Assembly (NCBI GenBank): GCA_913049845.1
Contig: CAJWZE010000002.1
Span: forward strand, 1-64,000
Source of the DNA: an uncultured Cryomorphaceae bacterium
Lineage (GTDB): Bacteria; Bacteroidota; Bacteroidia; Flavobacteriales; Schleiferiaceae
DNA length: 64,000 nucleotides
Direction of reading: 5' to 3'
Shown here: positions 1 through 9,194 of the stretch, in pieces
How positions within the stretch are numbered: position 1 is the stretch's first letter
Layout of the letters: each line of letters starts with the position of its first letter
Program-made: the position numbers and the translations under genes
The notes under the pieces: model-generated
Database searches by the model: none
What the model saw: the letters and a program-made list of their open reading frames with translations, nothing else
What the model was told of the DNA's origin: nothing

Positions 1-322
1 CTCCTGTATAGGTCGAGTAGGCACTTGCTACGAGGTCGTGATCGACATTTACGTCTGCATTTGGGAGCACTCGTTGTAAACCGTCTTTAACGATGTCCTT
101 CAAGCTTTCAGAGGATGCGCCAGCACCGTAGAAGTAAACGTATTTTACTTGGTTATAGATGGTTTTAACCATCTCGTTCTCACTCAACTCCTCGTTAATA
201 AAAGAAGCTGAATGAAAATATGGGTTGAACCCCATTGTAGAGAAGCGCTTGTGTTCAGTGCCGTTTGATTTTAAGACCACCCAGTCACATTTCGTAGAAC
301 CGCTTTCTCCAATTAATATCAT
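1..322 (-). CDS. BadF/BadG-type ATPase, N-acetylglucosamine kinase-like (partial, C-terminus off window)
   Basis: Manual reverse translation from 322: MILIGESGSTKCDWVVLKSNGTEHKRFSTMGFNPYFHS...YFYGAGASSESLKDIVKD; GESGSTKCDW phosphate-1 motif of the ASKHA BadF family. Confidence 0.75.
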   Translation of the reverse strand, partial: MILIGESGSTKCDWVVLKSNGTEHKRFSTMGFNPYFHSASFINEELSENEMVKTIYNQVKYVYFYGAGASSESLKDIVKDGLQRVLPNADVNVDHDLVASAYSTYTG

Positions 323-337
323 AGCGAATTATAGTAA

Positions 338-362
338 GTCCTCGCGGCCGAGCCGCGAGGAC
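338..362. repeat. Perfect 10-bp inverted repeat (GTCCTCGCGG-CCGAG-CCGCGAGGAC) downstream of gap
   Basis: Direct reading; located between gap stop and next gene start; no clear U-tract on the minus strand. Confidence 0.7.
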
Positions 363-373
363 ATTAAGTAGTA

Positions 374-1360
374 TTAAGCTAGACGCTCAACTAGGTTTGC
401 CAAACGTGCAGAGTAGCCAGCTTCGTTATCGTACCAACCTAGAACTTTAACCAAGTTTCCTTTTGCTGAAGTTACGCCTGCATCGAAGATACAGCTGTGC
501 TTGTCGCCAATGATATCAGAGCTTACGATTGGATCTTCAGTATACATTAGGATGCCCTTCAAAGGACCTTCAGCAGCTTCTTTCATTGCGTCATTGATTT
601 CCTCGGCAGTAGCTTCAGTTTTTAATTGGACCGTAAGATCTGTTGCAGAACCTGTGATGGTAGGAACACGCATTGCGTATCCATCTAGTTTACCTTTCAA
701 CTGTGGCAATACCAAAGCAACAGCCTTAGCAGCACCTGTTGAAGTAGGTATCATATTTACTGCTGCTGCACGTGCACGACGCTTGTCGGAGTGCGGAGCA
801 TCTTGGATGCGCTGATCAGAAGTGTATGCGTGGATGGTGCACATAAAACCGCTCTCGATACCGAACTTTTCGTCCAATACTTTTGCCATTGGAGACAAAC
901 AGTTCGTAGTACACGAAGCGTTGCTTACCATTGTATCTTTTGCAGTCAATTCATCGTCGTTAACGCCTAAAACGATTGTTTTAATGTCGCCTGATGCCGG
1001 AGCACTGAGCACTACTTTCTTAGCACCTGCTTTGATATGCTTGCCCATACCCCCAGCATCGCGGAAGAAACCTGTAGATTCAATCACTAGATCAACACCT
1101 AGCTCAGCCCAAGGCAAAGTTGCAGGATCGCGCTGAGCGTACACAGTAATTTCTTTACCGTTTATTATTAAGCTGTTTTCAGTGTGCTCAACTGTACCAT
1201 TGAAACGACCGTGCGCACTATCGTATTTCAAGAGGTGTGCAAGCATATCGGTAGCTGTTAAATCATTTATTGCTATAATTTCCACGTTGTTTTTTTCGAT
1301 CAAGTTTCTGAACGTCAAACGACCGATGCGGCCGAATCCATTGATTGCAATTTTACTCAT
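374..1360 (-). CDS. gap: Type I glyceraldehyde-3-phosphate dehydrogenase
   Basis: [14 protein letters not shown]; catalytic [25 protein letters not shown]-like C-terminus. Confidence 0.98.
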   Translation of the reverse strand: MSKIAINGFGRIGRLTFRNLIEKNNVEIIAINDLTATDMLAHLLKYDSAHGRFNGTVEHTENSLIINGKEITVYAQRDPATLPWAELGVDLVIESTGFFRDAGGMGKHIKAGAKKVVLSAPASGDIKTIVLGVNDDELTAKDTMVSNASCTTNCLSPMAKVLDEKFGIESGFMCTIHAYTSDQRIQDAPHSDKRRARAAAVNMIPTSTGAAKAVALVLPQLKGKLDGYAMRVPTITGSATDLTVQLKTEATAEEINDAMKEAAEGPLKGILMYTEDPIVSSDIIGDKHSCIFDAGVTSAKGNLVKVLGWYDNEAGYSARLANLVERLA

Positions 1361-1374
1361 AATCTAGTGTGTTG

Positions 1375-2358
1375 TTAGGTTGCTAGAATTCTAGCGATTG
1401 TTAGCATTTCTTCGTCTAAATCTGTGGTCTTAGAAATTGCTTCTGATAGTGGTGTATAAACTATTTTTTGGTTGATAATTCCCGTCATAACCTTGGCTTG
1501 ACCTTTGATTAATCCCTTTACGGCGTAGAAGCCTAATACAGAGGCTAGAACACGGTCGTTAGTTGATGGTGATCCTCCACGCTGCGTATGACCGAGGTTC
1601 GTCACCTTCACGTCAATGCTTGGGAATTCTTTTTTCACTGCTTTTGCAATGTCAAATATATCGCCGAGGTGGTTCCCTTCTGCGACCATAACAATATTCG
1701 AGGTCTTACGCTTTGCCTGTGCTTGGCGAAGGTCTTTAAATAAATCATCGTACGTACTCTTCTTTTCTGGGAGAATGATACTTAAAGCACCGGTAGCCAT
1801 GCCTGTCGAGGCAGCTATATACCCTGTATCTCTACCCATTACTTCAACAAAAAAAAGACGGTTGTGTGAAGAGGCGGTATCGCGGATTTTGTCAACACTC
1901 TCAATAACTGTATTAGTAGCTGTATCGTATCCAATGGTGAAATCTGTCCCGTATAAATCATTATCAATGGTTCCTGGGACACCGATAACACGAATATTGT
2001 GTTCTTCGGCAATCTTTAACGCTCCGGCGAAAGAACCGTCACCGCCAATTACTACTAGTGCATCGATATCTCTTTTTTTTAGATTTGCCGCAGCCTTTGA
2101 ACGTCCTTCAGATGTTCTGAACTCTTGACTGCGCGCACTTTTCAAGAAAGTACCTCCAAGTGCAAGGATGTGCTTAACACTATCTGTGGTCAATTCTACG
2201 ATATCATCTTCTATCATTCCTTCGTATCCATGGTAAGCTCCAAATACTTTTTTTCCATAGTATAAAGCAGTTCTTGTCACTGCACGAATAGCAGCGTTCA
2301 TCCCAGGAGCGTCGCCCCCGGAGGTAAGGACCATAATATTGTTAATCTCTTCAGACAT
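1375..2358 (-). CDS. pfkA: ATP-dependent 6-phosphofructokinase
   Basis: MVLTSGGDAPGMNAAIRA, GTIDNDLYGTDFTIGYDTA, EVMGRDTGYIA; start placed at MSEEINN rather than the longer ORF start. Confidence 0.96.
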   Translation of the reverse strand: MSEEINNIMVLTSGGDAPGMNAAIRAVTRTALYYGKKVFGAYHGYEGMIEDDIVELTTDSVKHILALGGTFLKSARSQEFRTSEGRSKAAANLKKRDIDALVVIGGDGSFAGALKIAEEHNIRVIGVPGTIDNDLYGTDFTIGYDTATNTVIESVDKIRDTASSHNRLFFVEVMGRDTGYIAASTGMATGALSIILPEKKSTYDDLFKDLRQAQAKRKTSNIVMVAEGNHLGDIFDIAKAVKKEFPSIDVKVTNLGHTQRGGSPSTNDRVLASVLGFYAVKGLIKGQAKVMTGIINQKIVYTPLSEAISKTTDLDEEMLTIARILAT

Positions 2359-2363
2359 AGTCG

Positions 2364-2371
2364 CAAAGATA
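2364..2371 (-). promoter_or_regulatory. TATCTTTG, Bacteroidetes -7 box (TAnnTTTG) 5 nt from the pfkA ATG
   Basis: Direct motif match to the Bacteroidetes sigma-A -7 consensus. Confidence 0.55.
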
Positions 2372-2378
2372 GCAACTA

Positions 2379-2399
2379 AGTGTAAATAATACACTTATT
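2379..2399. promoter_or_regulatory. Palindromic operator TAAGTGTA-N5-TACACTTA in pfkA/NUDIX-regulator divergent intergenic region
   Basis: Perfect 8-bp arms around AATAA; related site at 3237-3257 before susC. Confidence 0.65.
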
Positions 2400-2457
2400 A
2401 AATAATTACTCCTTATATTCATTGACCCCAAAATTAAAAAACATACTTAAACTGACC

Positions 2458-3162
2458 ATGAGTGAATTGAAGGATATCAATCCGAATATTAGCGTTGACT
2501 GCGTAATATTTGGTTTCGATGGACAACGTCTTAATGTTCTTCTTATTCAAGAAAAAGACATCGGCCAGGGTATTCTCAGAATGCGTCTCCCAGGAGATTT
2601 GATTCATCGTGGCGAAGGGCTTGACGAAAGTGCAGACCGCGTATTGTGGGAGCTTTCGAGCTTAAAAAATGTTCACCTGCAACAATTTCACACCTTCGGA
2701 GATCCAGTTCGTGTAAACGGTGAAAAGGATAGAAAATGGCTAGAGCTGTACCGTGCAAACCCTAATGAGCGGGTAGTTACAGTTGCTTATTATGCCCTGG
2801 TTAAGATGGTAGACTTTGCTCCAAATCCGTCGAGTTTTGCGGGCGAGGCTTTGTGGGTTAATATTCGTGAAATTCCAGAATTGGCCTTTGACCATAATTG
2901 TATTGTCGATGTTGCCTTGACCAAGCTTCAGAGACATTTTGAACTGAATAAAACGGCTTACGAGTTGCTACCGCCTAAGTTTACATTAAACCAATTGCAG
3001 CAGTTGCATGAGGCCATTACTCAAGAAGAACTAGACAAGCGAAATTTTCGGAAAAAGATCGTCCGTGAAAAGATGATTGAGGCCACCGAAGAAAAACAGA
3101 AAGGAGTGCTTCATAAACCAGCCCGTTTGTATCGGGTTAAATCAGAAGATAGCCTCGTTTAA
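2458..3162 (+). CDS. NUDIX-domain plus winged-helix transcriptional regulator (NrtR/AraR-like family)
   Basis: N-terminal NUDIX-like fold (VDCVIFGFDGQRLNVLLIQEK...LPGDLIHRGEGLDESADRVLWELSSL) with C-terminal wHTH (FTLNQLQQLHEAITQEELDKRNFRKKIV); ATG at 2458 preferred over TTG at 2422. Confidence 0.85.
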   Translation: MSELKDINPNISVDCVIFGFDGQRLNVLLIQEKDIGQGILRMRLPGDLIHRGEGLDESADRVLWELSSLKNVHLQQFHTFGDPVRVNGEKDRKWLELYRANPNERVVTVAYYALVKMVDFAPNPSSFAGEALWVNIREIPELAFDHNCIVDVALTKLQRHFELNKTAYELLPPKFTLNQLQQLHEAITQEELDKRNFRKKIVREKMIEATEEKQKGVLHKPARLYRVKSEDSLV

Positions 3163-3236
3163 AGCGAAAAGCACCTCGTTTGGTTAAAAAACGGGCCGAT
3201 TCAGTTAATACCGCCTTTTTACACGCTTCGAAGCAA

Positions 3237-3273
3237 TAAGTGTATTCTTTACATTTGAAGAATACAACACTTA
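3237..3273. promoter_or_regulatory. Operator-like inverted repeats overlapping susC promoter -7 box (TACATTTG at 3250-3257)
   Basis: TAAGTGTA-TTCTT-TACATTTG resembles the 2379-2399 palindrome; additional GTATTCTT/AAGAATAC inverted repeat 3242-3265; susC ATG at 3284. Confidence 0.6.
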
Positions 3274-3283
3274 ACACCAAAAC

Positions 3284-6200
3284 ATGAAGCGATTCTCACG
3301 TTTTCTCGTGGCTCTTTCACTACTAATAGGCAGCACAGTTTATGCTCAGTCTGTTACGGGTACGGTGGTAGATGAGTTCAATGAACCATTACCGTCGGTA
3401 GCCATTTCAGTTGATAGAGGTGGAGCGACCTCTACCAAGTCCAATGGTCAATATTCCCTTTCATTGAAGCCGGGGAAGTACGCCATAACCTATTCTTTTG
3501 TCGGTTACGAACCGGTCGTTAAAGAAGTAGATTTAAAAGGCAAGCAAATCATCAATGTAACGATGAAGCCTTCGAGCAACCAACTCGACGAGGTTGTAAT
3601 TGTAGGATATGGTGTGGCGCGTAAGCGAGACCTCACCGGCTCGGTAGTTTCTTTGAAGACCAAAGAGCTCACGGATATCCCAACACCTTCTTTTGAAAAT
3701 GCCATTCAAGGAAAGGCAGCCGGGGTACAGGTAATTACCGGTTCAGGTATTGCCGGTTCAGGCTCTATGGTGCGTATACGTGGAGTCGCGTCTATTTCTG
3801 CAGGTGGTGATCCGCTTTATGTAGTAGACGGTATACCAATTACACAAGATTATTTCTTGAATGGTAACCGCGGTGGTTTTAACACTAACCCACTTGCAAC
3901 GATTAATTCGAACGATATCGAATCTGTGGAGATCTTGAAAGATGCAGCAGCAACAGGTATTTACGGTTCGCGTGGTTCAAACGGGGTTGTATTGATAACC
4001 ACAAAAAGAGGTAAGAGCAAGAAGTTGGCGTACAACTTCTCCTCGCGCGTTGGTTTCTCGAACCCAACGGCATTGCCGAATATGATGAACAAAGACGAGT
4101 ACCTTCAGATGTACGAAGAGTCATGGGTAAACGACGGCAACGTAGGTGTGCCTGAGCTTCCAGGTAACCGTATGAGTTGGTCAGAAGCGCAAGCTGCTGA
4201 AGGAACGGATTGGGTACAAGAAACCATTCGCCAAGGGATTAAGCACGGGTACGACTTTTCTGCTTCGCGCGCTTTCAAGGGCGGAAACTTCTACGCCGGC
4301 CTATCGTACAATGACAACCAAAGCTATTTGGCGGGTAACTCGTACGAGCGTTTAGCGGGACGTATCAATACAGATTTCGACATTACAAAACGATTCAAAT
4401 TAGGATTGAGCACGTCGCTTTCCCGCGGAGTGAACAACCGTATCGATGCCGCCTGGTCGGGAGGTTTTGGTGAGGCGATGTCTCGTGCACTTCCAATCTA
4501 TCCTATTTACTACGCAGAAGACGAGTACGACGACGACGGCAACCTCGTTGCTTCCGCGGGTGATTACTGGTTGAAAGGCGGTATAAGTCTAAACCCAGTG
4601 GCCCAGCGCGACATGAAAGATTGGACAGCTATTGAGGACCGCTCGATCAATAACATTACAATGAACTACAAATTGAACAACAACTGGACCTTCCGCGGTC
4701 AAGGGGCGTTCGATTACATGCATTTCGAAGATCACATTTGGGAGAAGCCGGGTTACGATCCTACTTATAAGGACGCGGACGGCAATTTCTTGGGTCGTGC
4801 AAATATGTACCCGTACAGCGTTTACAATACTTCTGGTAACGTTACAGCAAGCTACATCAAAGATTTGGGCGAAGAACATCACATCAACTGGTTGATTGGT
4901 TCAGAGTACCAATACAATAGAATTAGGCGTTGGGACGGCTACTATGACAGCGAGGCTGTTGGTCAGATCCGCGAGACGGGTCAGTGGGTGAACGATCCTT
5001 TGAGCTACATTGAAGAATATGCTTTTGCTTCAGCCTTTACTCGTTTGAATTACAACTTCAAAGGCAAATACTATGCAGAGGCGTTGATTCGTCGCGACGG
5101 CTCTTCGAAGTTTGGTCCGAACAACAAGTACGGAAACTTCCCTGCGGCTTCGGTGGCATGGGTTCTTTCTGACGAAGACTTTATGGCTAATCTACCTGCA
5201 GTGAACTTCTTGAAGTTTAAAACATCCGTAGGTAAGAACGGTAACTCTGCTATCCCTTCGTACCAGTGGTTTGGTTACTACAACGTAGCTAACAACGGTT
5301 ATGGCGGTCAGACCTACCGTTACCCTGTGATTCGCGAAAACGCAGATTTGCGTTGGGAGACCTCTACGACTTATGATGTAGGTCTTGAGTACGGATTGTT
5401 CAACGATCGCATTTCGGGTGAATTGGCTTGGTACCGCAAGCAAACGAACGACATGTTATTGAACGTTACCCTTCAAGGTTCTACAGGATTCGGTTCTTGG
5501 TGGGACAACGTAGGTAGCGTTTACAACACAGGTGTTGAATTTACGATCAAATCCAGAAACATCGTGACAGATAACTTCACGTGGACCACAGACTTCAACA
5601 TTGCACGTAACTACAACCAGATTAGTTCTATCGGAGAGTACTCGCCAGATGCAGTAAGTGGTGGCACGAACGATACTCGTGTCGTTGTGGGAATGCCAAT
5701 TGGTACGAACTACCTCGTTCAATTCTCACATGTAGATCCGGCGAACGGTCTTCCAGTTTACCTCGACAAAGATGGCAACGAGACCTACACTTGGGACCTT
5801 CAGAACCGTGTGGCAGTAGGTAACGTAATGCCAGACGCCATTGGTGGTTTGACCAATACGTTTAATTACAAGAACTGGGAGTTTGGCTTTATGTGGGTAT
5901 TCACAATAGGTGGAGATATCTACGACAGCTCTTCGAAGCGTCAGATGGGTGTTGTGACCGATTGGAATATGCGTACAGATTTGTTCGACCGCTGGCAACA
6001 GCCGGGTGATATTGCAACATACCCGCGTCTCAGCCGCGACTACCGTACCTACGGTTCAAATACGGAGTGGATCAACACCAACCTATGGTTACACGACGGG
6101 ACCTACGCTCGTCTGCGCAACGTGAAGTTGAGCTACCGCATACCGCAAGAAAAATTAACCAAGAACGTAAAAGGTATGACCGTAAATTTTACCTGTACGA

Positions 6201-6352
6201 ACCTCATTACGCTTACAAATTTCATCGGTTTGGATCCAGAGATTGCTCGTGACTTCGAGAATGCTACCGATCGTAACATGTCACCGAACATTACGTATCT
6301 CACCCCACCGCAGGAGAAGACATACAACATCGGTGTAAATATTAACTTTTAA
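3284..6352 (+). CDS. SusC/RagA-family TonB-linked outer membrane protein
   Basis: Signal peptide, CarboxypepD_reg-like domain (VTGTVVDEFNEPLPSVAISV), plug motif VDGIPI and NDIESVEILKDAAATGIYGSRGSNGVVLITTKRG. Confidence 0.97.
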   Translation: MKRFSRFLVALSLLIGSTVYAQSVTGTVVDEFNEPLPSVAISVDRGGATSTKSNGQYSLSLKPGKYAITYSFVGYEPVVKEVDLKGKQIINVTMKPSSNQLDEVVIVGYGVARKRDLTGSVVSLKTKELTDIPTPSFENAIQGKAAGVQVITGSGIAGSGSMVRIRGVASISAGGDPLYVVDGIPITQDYFLNGNRGGFNTNPLATINSNDIESVEILKDAAATGIYGSRGSNGVVLITTKRGKSKKLAYNFSSRVGFSNPTALPNMMNKDEYLQMYEESWVNDGNVGVPELPGNRMSWSEAQAAEGTDWVQETIRQGIKHGYDFSASRAFKGGNFYAGLSYNDNQSYLAGNSYERLAGRINTDFDITKRFKLGLSTSLSRGVNNRIDAAWSGGFGEAMSRALPIYPIYYAEDEYDDDGNLVASAGDYWLKGGISLNPVAQRDMKDWTAIEDRSINNITMNYKLNNNWTFRGQGAFDYMHFEDHIWEKPGYDPTYKDADGNFLGRANMYPYSVYNTSGNVTASYIKDLGEEHHINWLIGSEYQYNRIRRWDGYYDSEAVGQIRETGQWVNDPLSYIEEYAFASAFTRLNYNFKGKYYAEALIRRDGSSKFGPNNKYGNFPAASVAWVLSDEDFMANLPAVNFLKFKTSVGKNGNSAIPSYQWFGYYNVANNGYGGQTYRYPVIRENADLRWETSTTYDVGLEYGLFNDRISGELAWYRKQTNDMLLNVTLQGSTGFGSWWDNVGSVYNTGVEFTIKSRNIVTDNFTWTTDFNIARNYNQISSIGEYSPDAVSGGTNDTRVVVGMPIGTNYLVQFSHVDPANGLPVYLDKDGNETYTWDLQNRVAVGNVMPDAIGGLTNTFNYKNWEFGFMWVFTIGGDIYDSSSKRQMGVVTDWNMRTDLFDRWQQPGDIATYPRLSRDYRTYGSNTEWINTNLWLHDGTYARLRNVKLSYRIPQEKLTKNVKGMTVNFTCTNLITLTNFIGLDPEIARDFENATDRNMSPNITYLTPPQEKTYNIGVNINF

Positions 6353-6364
6353 TCCTTAGCAATT

Positions 6365-7774
6365 ATGAAAAAGATAGTAGCACATTTAGCACTTGTAGCG
6401 ATTGTAGTAGGAAATTCATCTTGTGAGCGTATCCTAGATTTCAAAGCGGATACTACGTCTCAGATTCCAGCAGATTCAGCCATCGTAACCATCGAGGATG
6501 CGGAGCAGTTGTTGGTGAGTGTATATGATGTTGCGGCAAACGCCTTCAACGGCCGTTTTCAAAACATCCCTGAAGTAATGTCGGACAACCTTGCAGACCC
6601 ACTAGGTTTGAATGGGGAGTATGCGCAAATTTACCGTTGGACGTCTTCGTTCTTTAACGGTTCTTTTGGCGGCGAATACCGAGATGCATACATCGCCATA
6701 TACCGCGCTAACACCTTGTTGGAAGAGGTAGCTGACCTAGAAGGTGCAACCGCAGAAAGCATCGAAAGAATTTCTGCTGAAGCAAAATTCATTCGCGCAT
6801 TTTGTCATTACCATGTGGTTCGTATCTGGGCCTTGCCTTACGGCTACACCTCAGACAACAGCCACCTCGGTATTCCATTAAAGTTGAGCGCCGATCAGAC
6901 GCCGCAAATGCGTGCGACAGTTGCTGACGTATATGCCGCAATTGTTTCAGATCTATTGGACGCCGAGGTAGATCTTCCTGCAGACAATGGCATCTTTGCC
7001 GACCAGATGGCGGCGAAAGGTCTTTTAGCTAAGGTGTATTTGGAGATGGGCGATTTCGCCAATGCAAAAGCCAAAGCAGCTGAGGTAATTGGTTCGGGCT
7101 ACTACAGCTTAGAGCAAGATTTAACGAAGCGTTACAACGACCATCCAAATACGAGCTTACCGGCTGAATTCATCTTCACTTTGGTGAGCACAAACGAAGT
7201 AATTGGTGCCGACACCTTGGTTGACGAGCGCGGTTCAGGTTATGTGTGGAACTATCGTTCTGACGATCCAAATGCTAATCCTGCGCTTAAAGCCTCTGCG
7301 GATCTATATGTTGCGGCGACAAGCGATACCAACGACTTGCGTGGTCAAACGTGGTACAACATCCGCAATGCAGGTTCAGCTGACGAGCTGTACATGATCA
7401 GCAAGTTTGATGCAAGCTTTATCGATGTGCCGCTTATTCACCTGACAGAAATGTATTTGATCTATGCGGAATGTAACGTTCGTTTGAATGGCGATGCTGA
7501 TGGGACAGGATTGGGCTACATTAACGATTTAAGAACACGAGCAAACGTGGCTTCCTTGAGTTCGCTTTCGGTAAGCGATGTGATGAACGATCGAAGATTG
7601 GAGATGGCCTGTGAGGGCGATCGTCTGTTCCAGCTTAAGCGTCAAGGAGTGCTCGGCGAAATTCAGAAGATTAGAGGAGTAGATTGGGATTGTCCAGGAA
7701 TGGTACTCCAATTTCCTAACTTTGAAGGAACCGCCCAAGGATTTATTTATAACGAAGAAGGAGGCTGCGAATAA
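6365..7774 (+). CDS. SusD/RagB-family nutrient-binding outer membrane lipoprotein
   Basis: Lipobox-like GNSSCE; RAFCHYHVVRIWALPYG, LIHLTEMYLIYAECNVRLNG, RRLEMACEGDRLFQLKR. Confidence 0.95.
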   Translation: MKKIVAHLALVAIVVGNSSCERILDFKADTTSQIPADSAIVTIEDAEQLLVSVYDVAANAFNGRFQNIPEVMSDNLADPLGLNGEYAQIYRWTSSFFNGSFGGEYRDAYIAIYRANTLLEEVADLEGATAESIERISAEAKFIRAFCHYHVVRIWALPYGYTSDNSHLGIPLKLSADQTPQMRATVADVYAAIVSDLLDAEVDLPADNGIFADQMAAKGLLAKVYLEMGDFANAKAKAAEVIGSGYYSLEQDLTKRYNDHPNTSLPAEFIFTLVSTNEVIGADTLVDERGSGYVWNYRSDDPNANPALKASADLYVAATSDTNDLRGQTWYNIRNAGSADELYMISKFDASFIDVPLIHLTEMYLIYAECNVRLNGDADGTGLGYINDLRTRANVASLSSLSVSDVMNDRRLEMACEGDRLFQLKRQGVLGEIQKIRGVDWDCPGMVLQFPNFEGTAQGFIYNEEGGCE

Positions 7775-7788
7775 AGCAGTTTAGCGAT

Positions 7789-8262
7789 ATGAAAAAAGTA
7801 ACATTATTTATTGCGAGCGCCTTATTGATTATGGGCGCATGTAAGCGAGAAGTTGGGCCTATCGGACCAGCATACGAATCCGGTGCAGGTATCGTCGGTA
7901 CTTGGGAGTTGACCAATGCGGATCAAACCGATGTAACGCTACCCGTACCAGAAACCAGAGATATCAGTTCGTTCTACCAAAATAATCAAGATAAATGGGT
8001 GGTGGTGTTTAGCGAGGACAGCACCTATACGGTGAATTCACAGGGCCCAGGTTTCGATTTATTTGGTGTCGGAGGCACTTGGAAGTATAATACCCCAGAA
8101 TTCCCTTCTGAGTTGCACCTAACTCAGTTTGACACCGTAACGACGGTATTTCCTTTGGGCAATATGCCCCGTACAATAGATCAGAACGTGAGTATTGTCT
8201 GCGACCGTATTCGTTGCGACAAGCCAAGTGTTTCTTACAAATTAACCTTCACTAGAAAATAG
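7789..8262 (+). CDS. Lipoprotein, lipocalin-like/DUF5004-like, SusCD-associated
   Basis: Lipobox LLIMGAC; IVGTWELT...W(V)VVFSEDSTY pattern; co-directional after SusD; family assignment tentative. Confidence 0.55.
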   Translation: MKKVTLFIASALLIMGACKREVGPIGPAYESGAGIVGTWELTNADQTDVTLPVPETRDISSFYQNNQDKWVVVFSEDSTYTVNSQGPGFDLFGVGGTWKYNTPEFPSELHLTQFDTVTTVFPLGNMPRTIDQNVSIVCDRIRCDKPSVSYKLTFTRK

Positions 8263-8268
8263 GCTCAA

Positions 8269-9123
8269 ATGAAAAATATTAGCACACTAATTGCATTGAT
8301 TTTGGGCCTAAGTGCTTCGGCTCAAATTTCAACAATTCCAGACGAAAATATTGATCCGGCAGATTCTTTAGAGATCATTTTTGATCCTGCTGCTTTAGAT
8401 CTTGCAGTTGGTCACCAGGACCTTCTGAAGCAAGCCGTGGATGCAGGAGAAGACATGTACATCTGGACTTGGAAGCCAGCAGCTCATCCAGACGGCCATC
8501 CTTATGTCAACGGCACAGGTTCTGCGCCTTGGAAAAATTCTAACGAGGCGATGAAGATGACCAAGAATTCTGACGGTACGTTCTCTTGGAAGATTGTACC
8601 TACCTTATTCTACGAGGTAGACGCAGCCAAGGTATATGCTGATGATATTCACTTCTTAGTGAAAGCAAAAGACGGTGGTGGTTATGGAGATCCGGATGTA
8701 AAGACTGACGACCAAAGCATTGCCATCGATCCTCCTGCTACGGAGCGCAATCCGTTCTACCACTTCCCTACTAAGGTAAAGATTGACGACGTAGTTACGC
8801 TGCGTTATGACAACTGGAGAGAGGAAAAAGTATCTATGCAAAATTTAGCATCCGACGAATGTTATGCCTACGCTAAGGTGGTGTATACAAATGGCTCAGT
8901 TGCTCAGATAGAAAGCCCTTTCAATGCAGGTACTAACCCGAATCTAAAAATGACCTTTATAGGTGATGGAAACTTTGAAATGCATCTCGTTCCTAATGAG
9001 CATTTTACTCTTGATGCGAATAATGAAGTCGATTATTTAGAGTTCATTGTAATTAAGAAAAACTTTGCAACGGGCGCCGATAGAGTTACAGAAGCGGTCC
9101 TTATTCCGATTTTCTGTCAATAA
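8269..9123 (+). CDS. Secreted SusCD-associated protein of unknown function (possible SusE/F-like or E-set domain)
   Basis: Signal peptide MKNISTLIALILGLSASAQ; MYIWTWKPAAHPDGHPYVNGTGSAPWKNSNEAMKMTKN resembles surface glycan-binding E-set sequence; family tentative. Confidence 0.5.
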   Translation: MKNISTLIALILGLSASAQISTIPDENIDPADSLEIIFDPAALDLAVGHQDLLKQAVDAGEDMYIWTWKPAAHPDGHPYVNGTGSAPWKNSNEAMKMTKNSDGTFSWKIVPTLFYEVDAAKVYADDIHFLVKAKDGGGYGDPDVKTDDQSIAIDPPATERNPFYHFPTKVKIDDVVTLRYDNWREEKVSMQNLASDECYAYAKVVYTNGSVAQIESPFNAGTNPNLKMTFIGDGNFEMHLVPNEHFTLDANNEVDYLEFIVIKKNFATGADRVTEAVLIPIFCQ

Positions 9124-9145
9124 TACTTAGCCATAGACCAGCTAA

Positions 9146-9173
9146 GAACCCGGTACTGGGGCCGGGGTTTTTC
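9146..9173 (+). terminator. Intrinsic terminator after SusCD operon
   Basis: GAACCCGGTACTGGGGCCGGGGTTTTTC hairpin plus U-tract. Confidence 0.65.
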
Positions 9174-9194
9174 TCAACTAATACTCAGAGAAAC

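Noticed and set aside
501-1136. Plus-strand ORFs (104 aa each) opposite gap
   Set aside because: Antisense to a highly conserved gene; composition is the mirror of gap codons and no recognisable motifs.
1616-2128. 170-aa plus-strand ORF opposite pfkA
   Set aside because: Antisense shadow ORF; no homology signature, no separate promoter or RBS.
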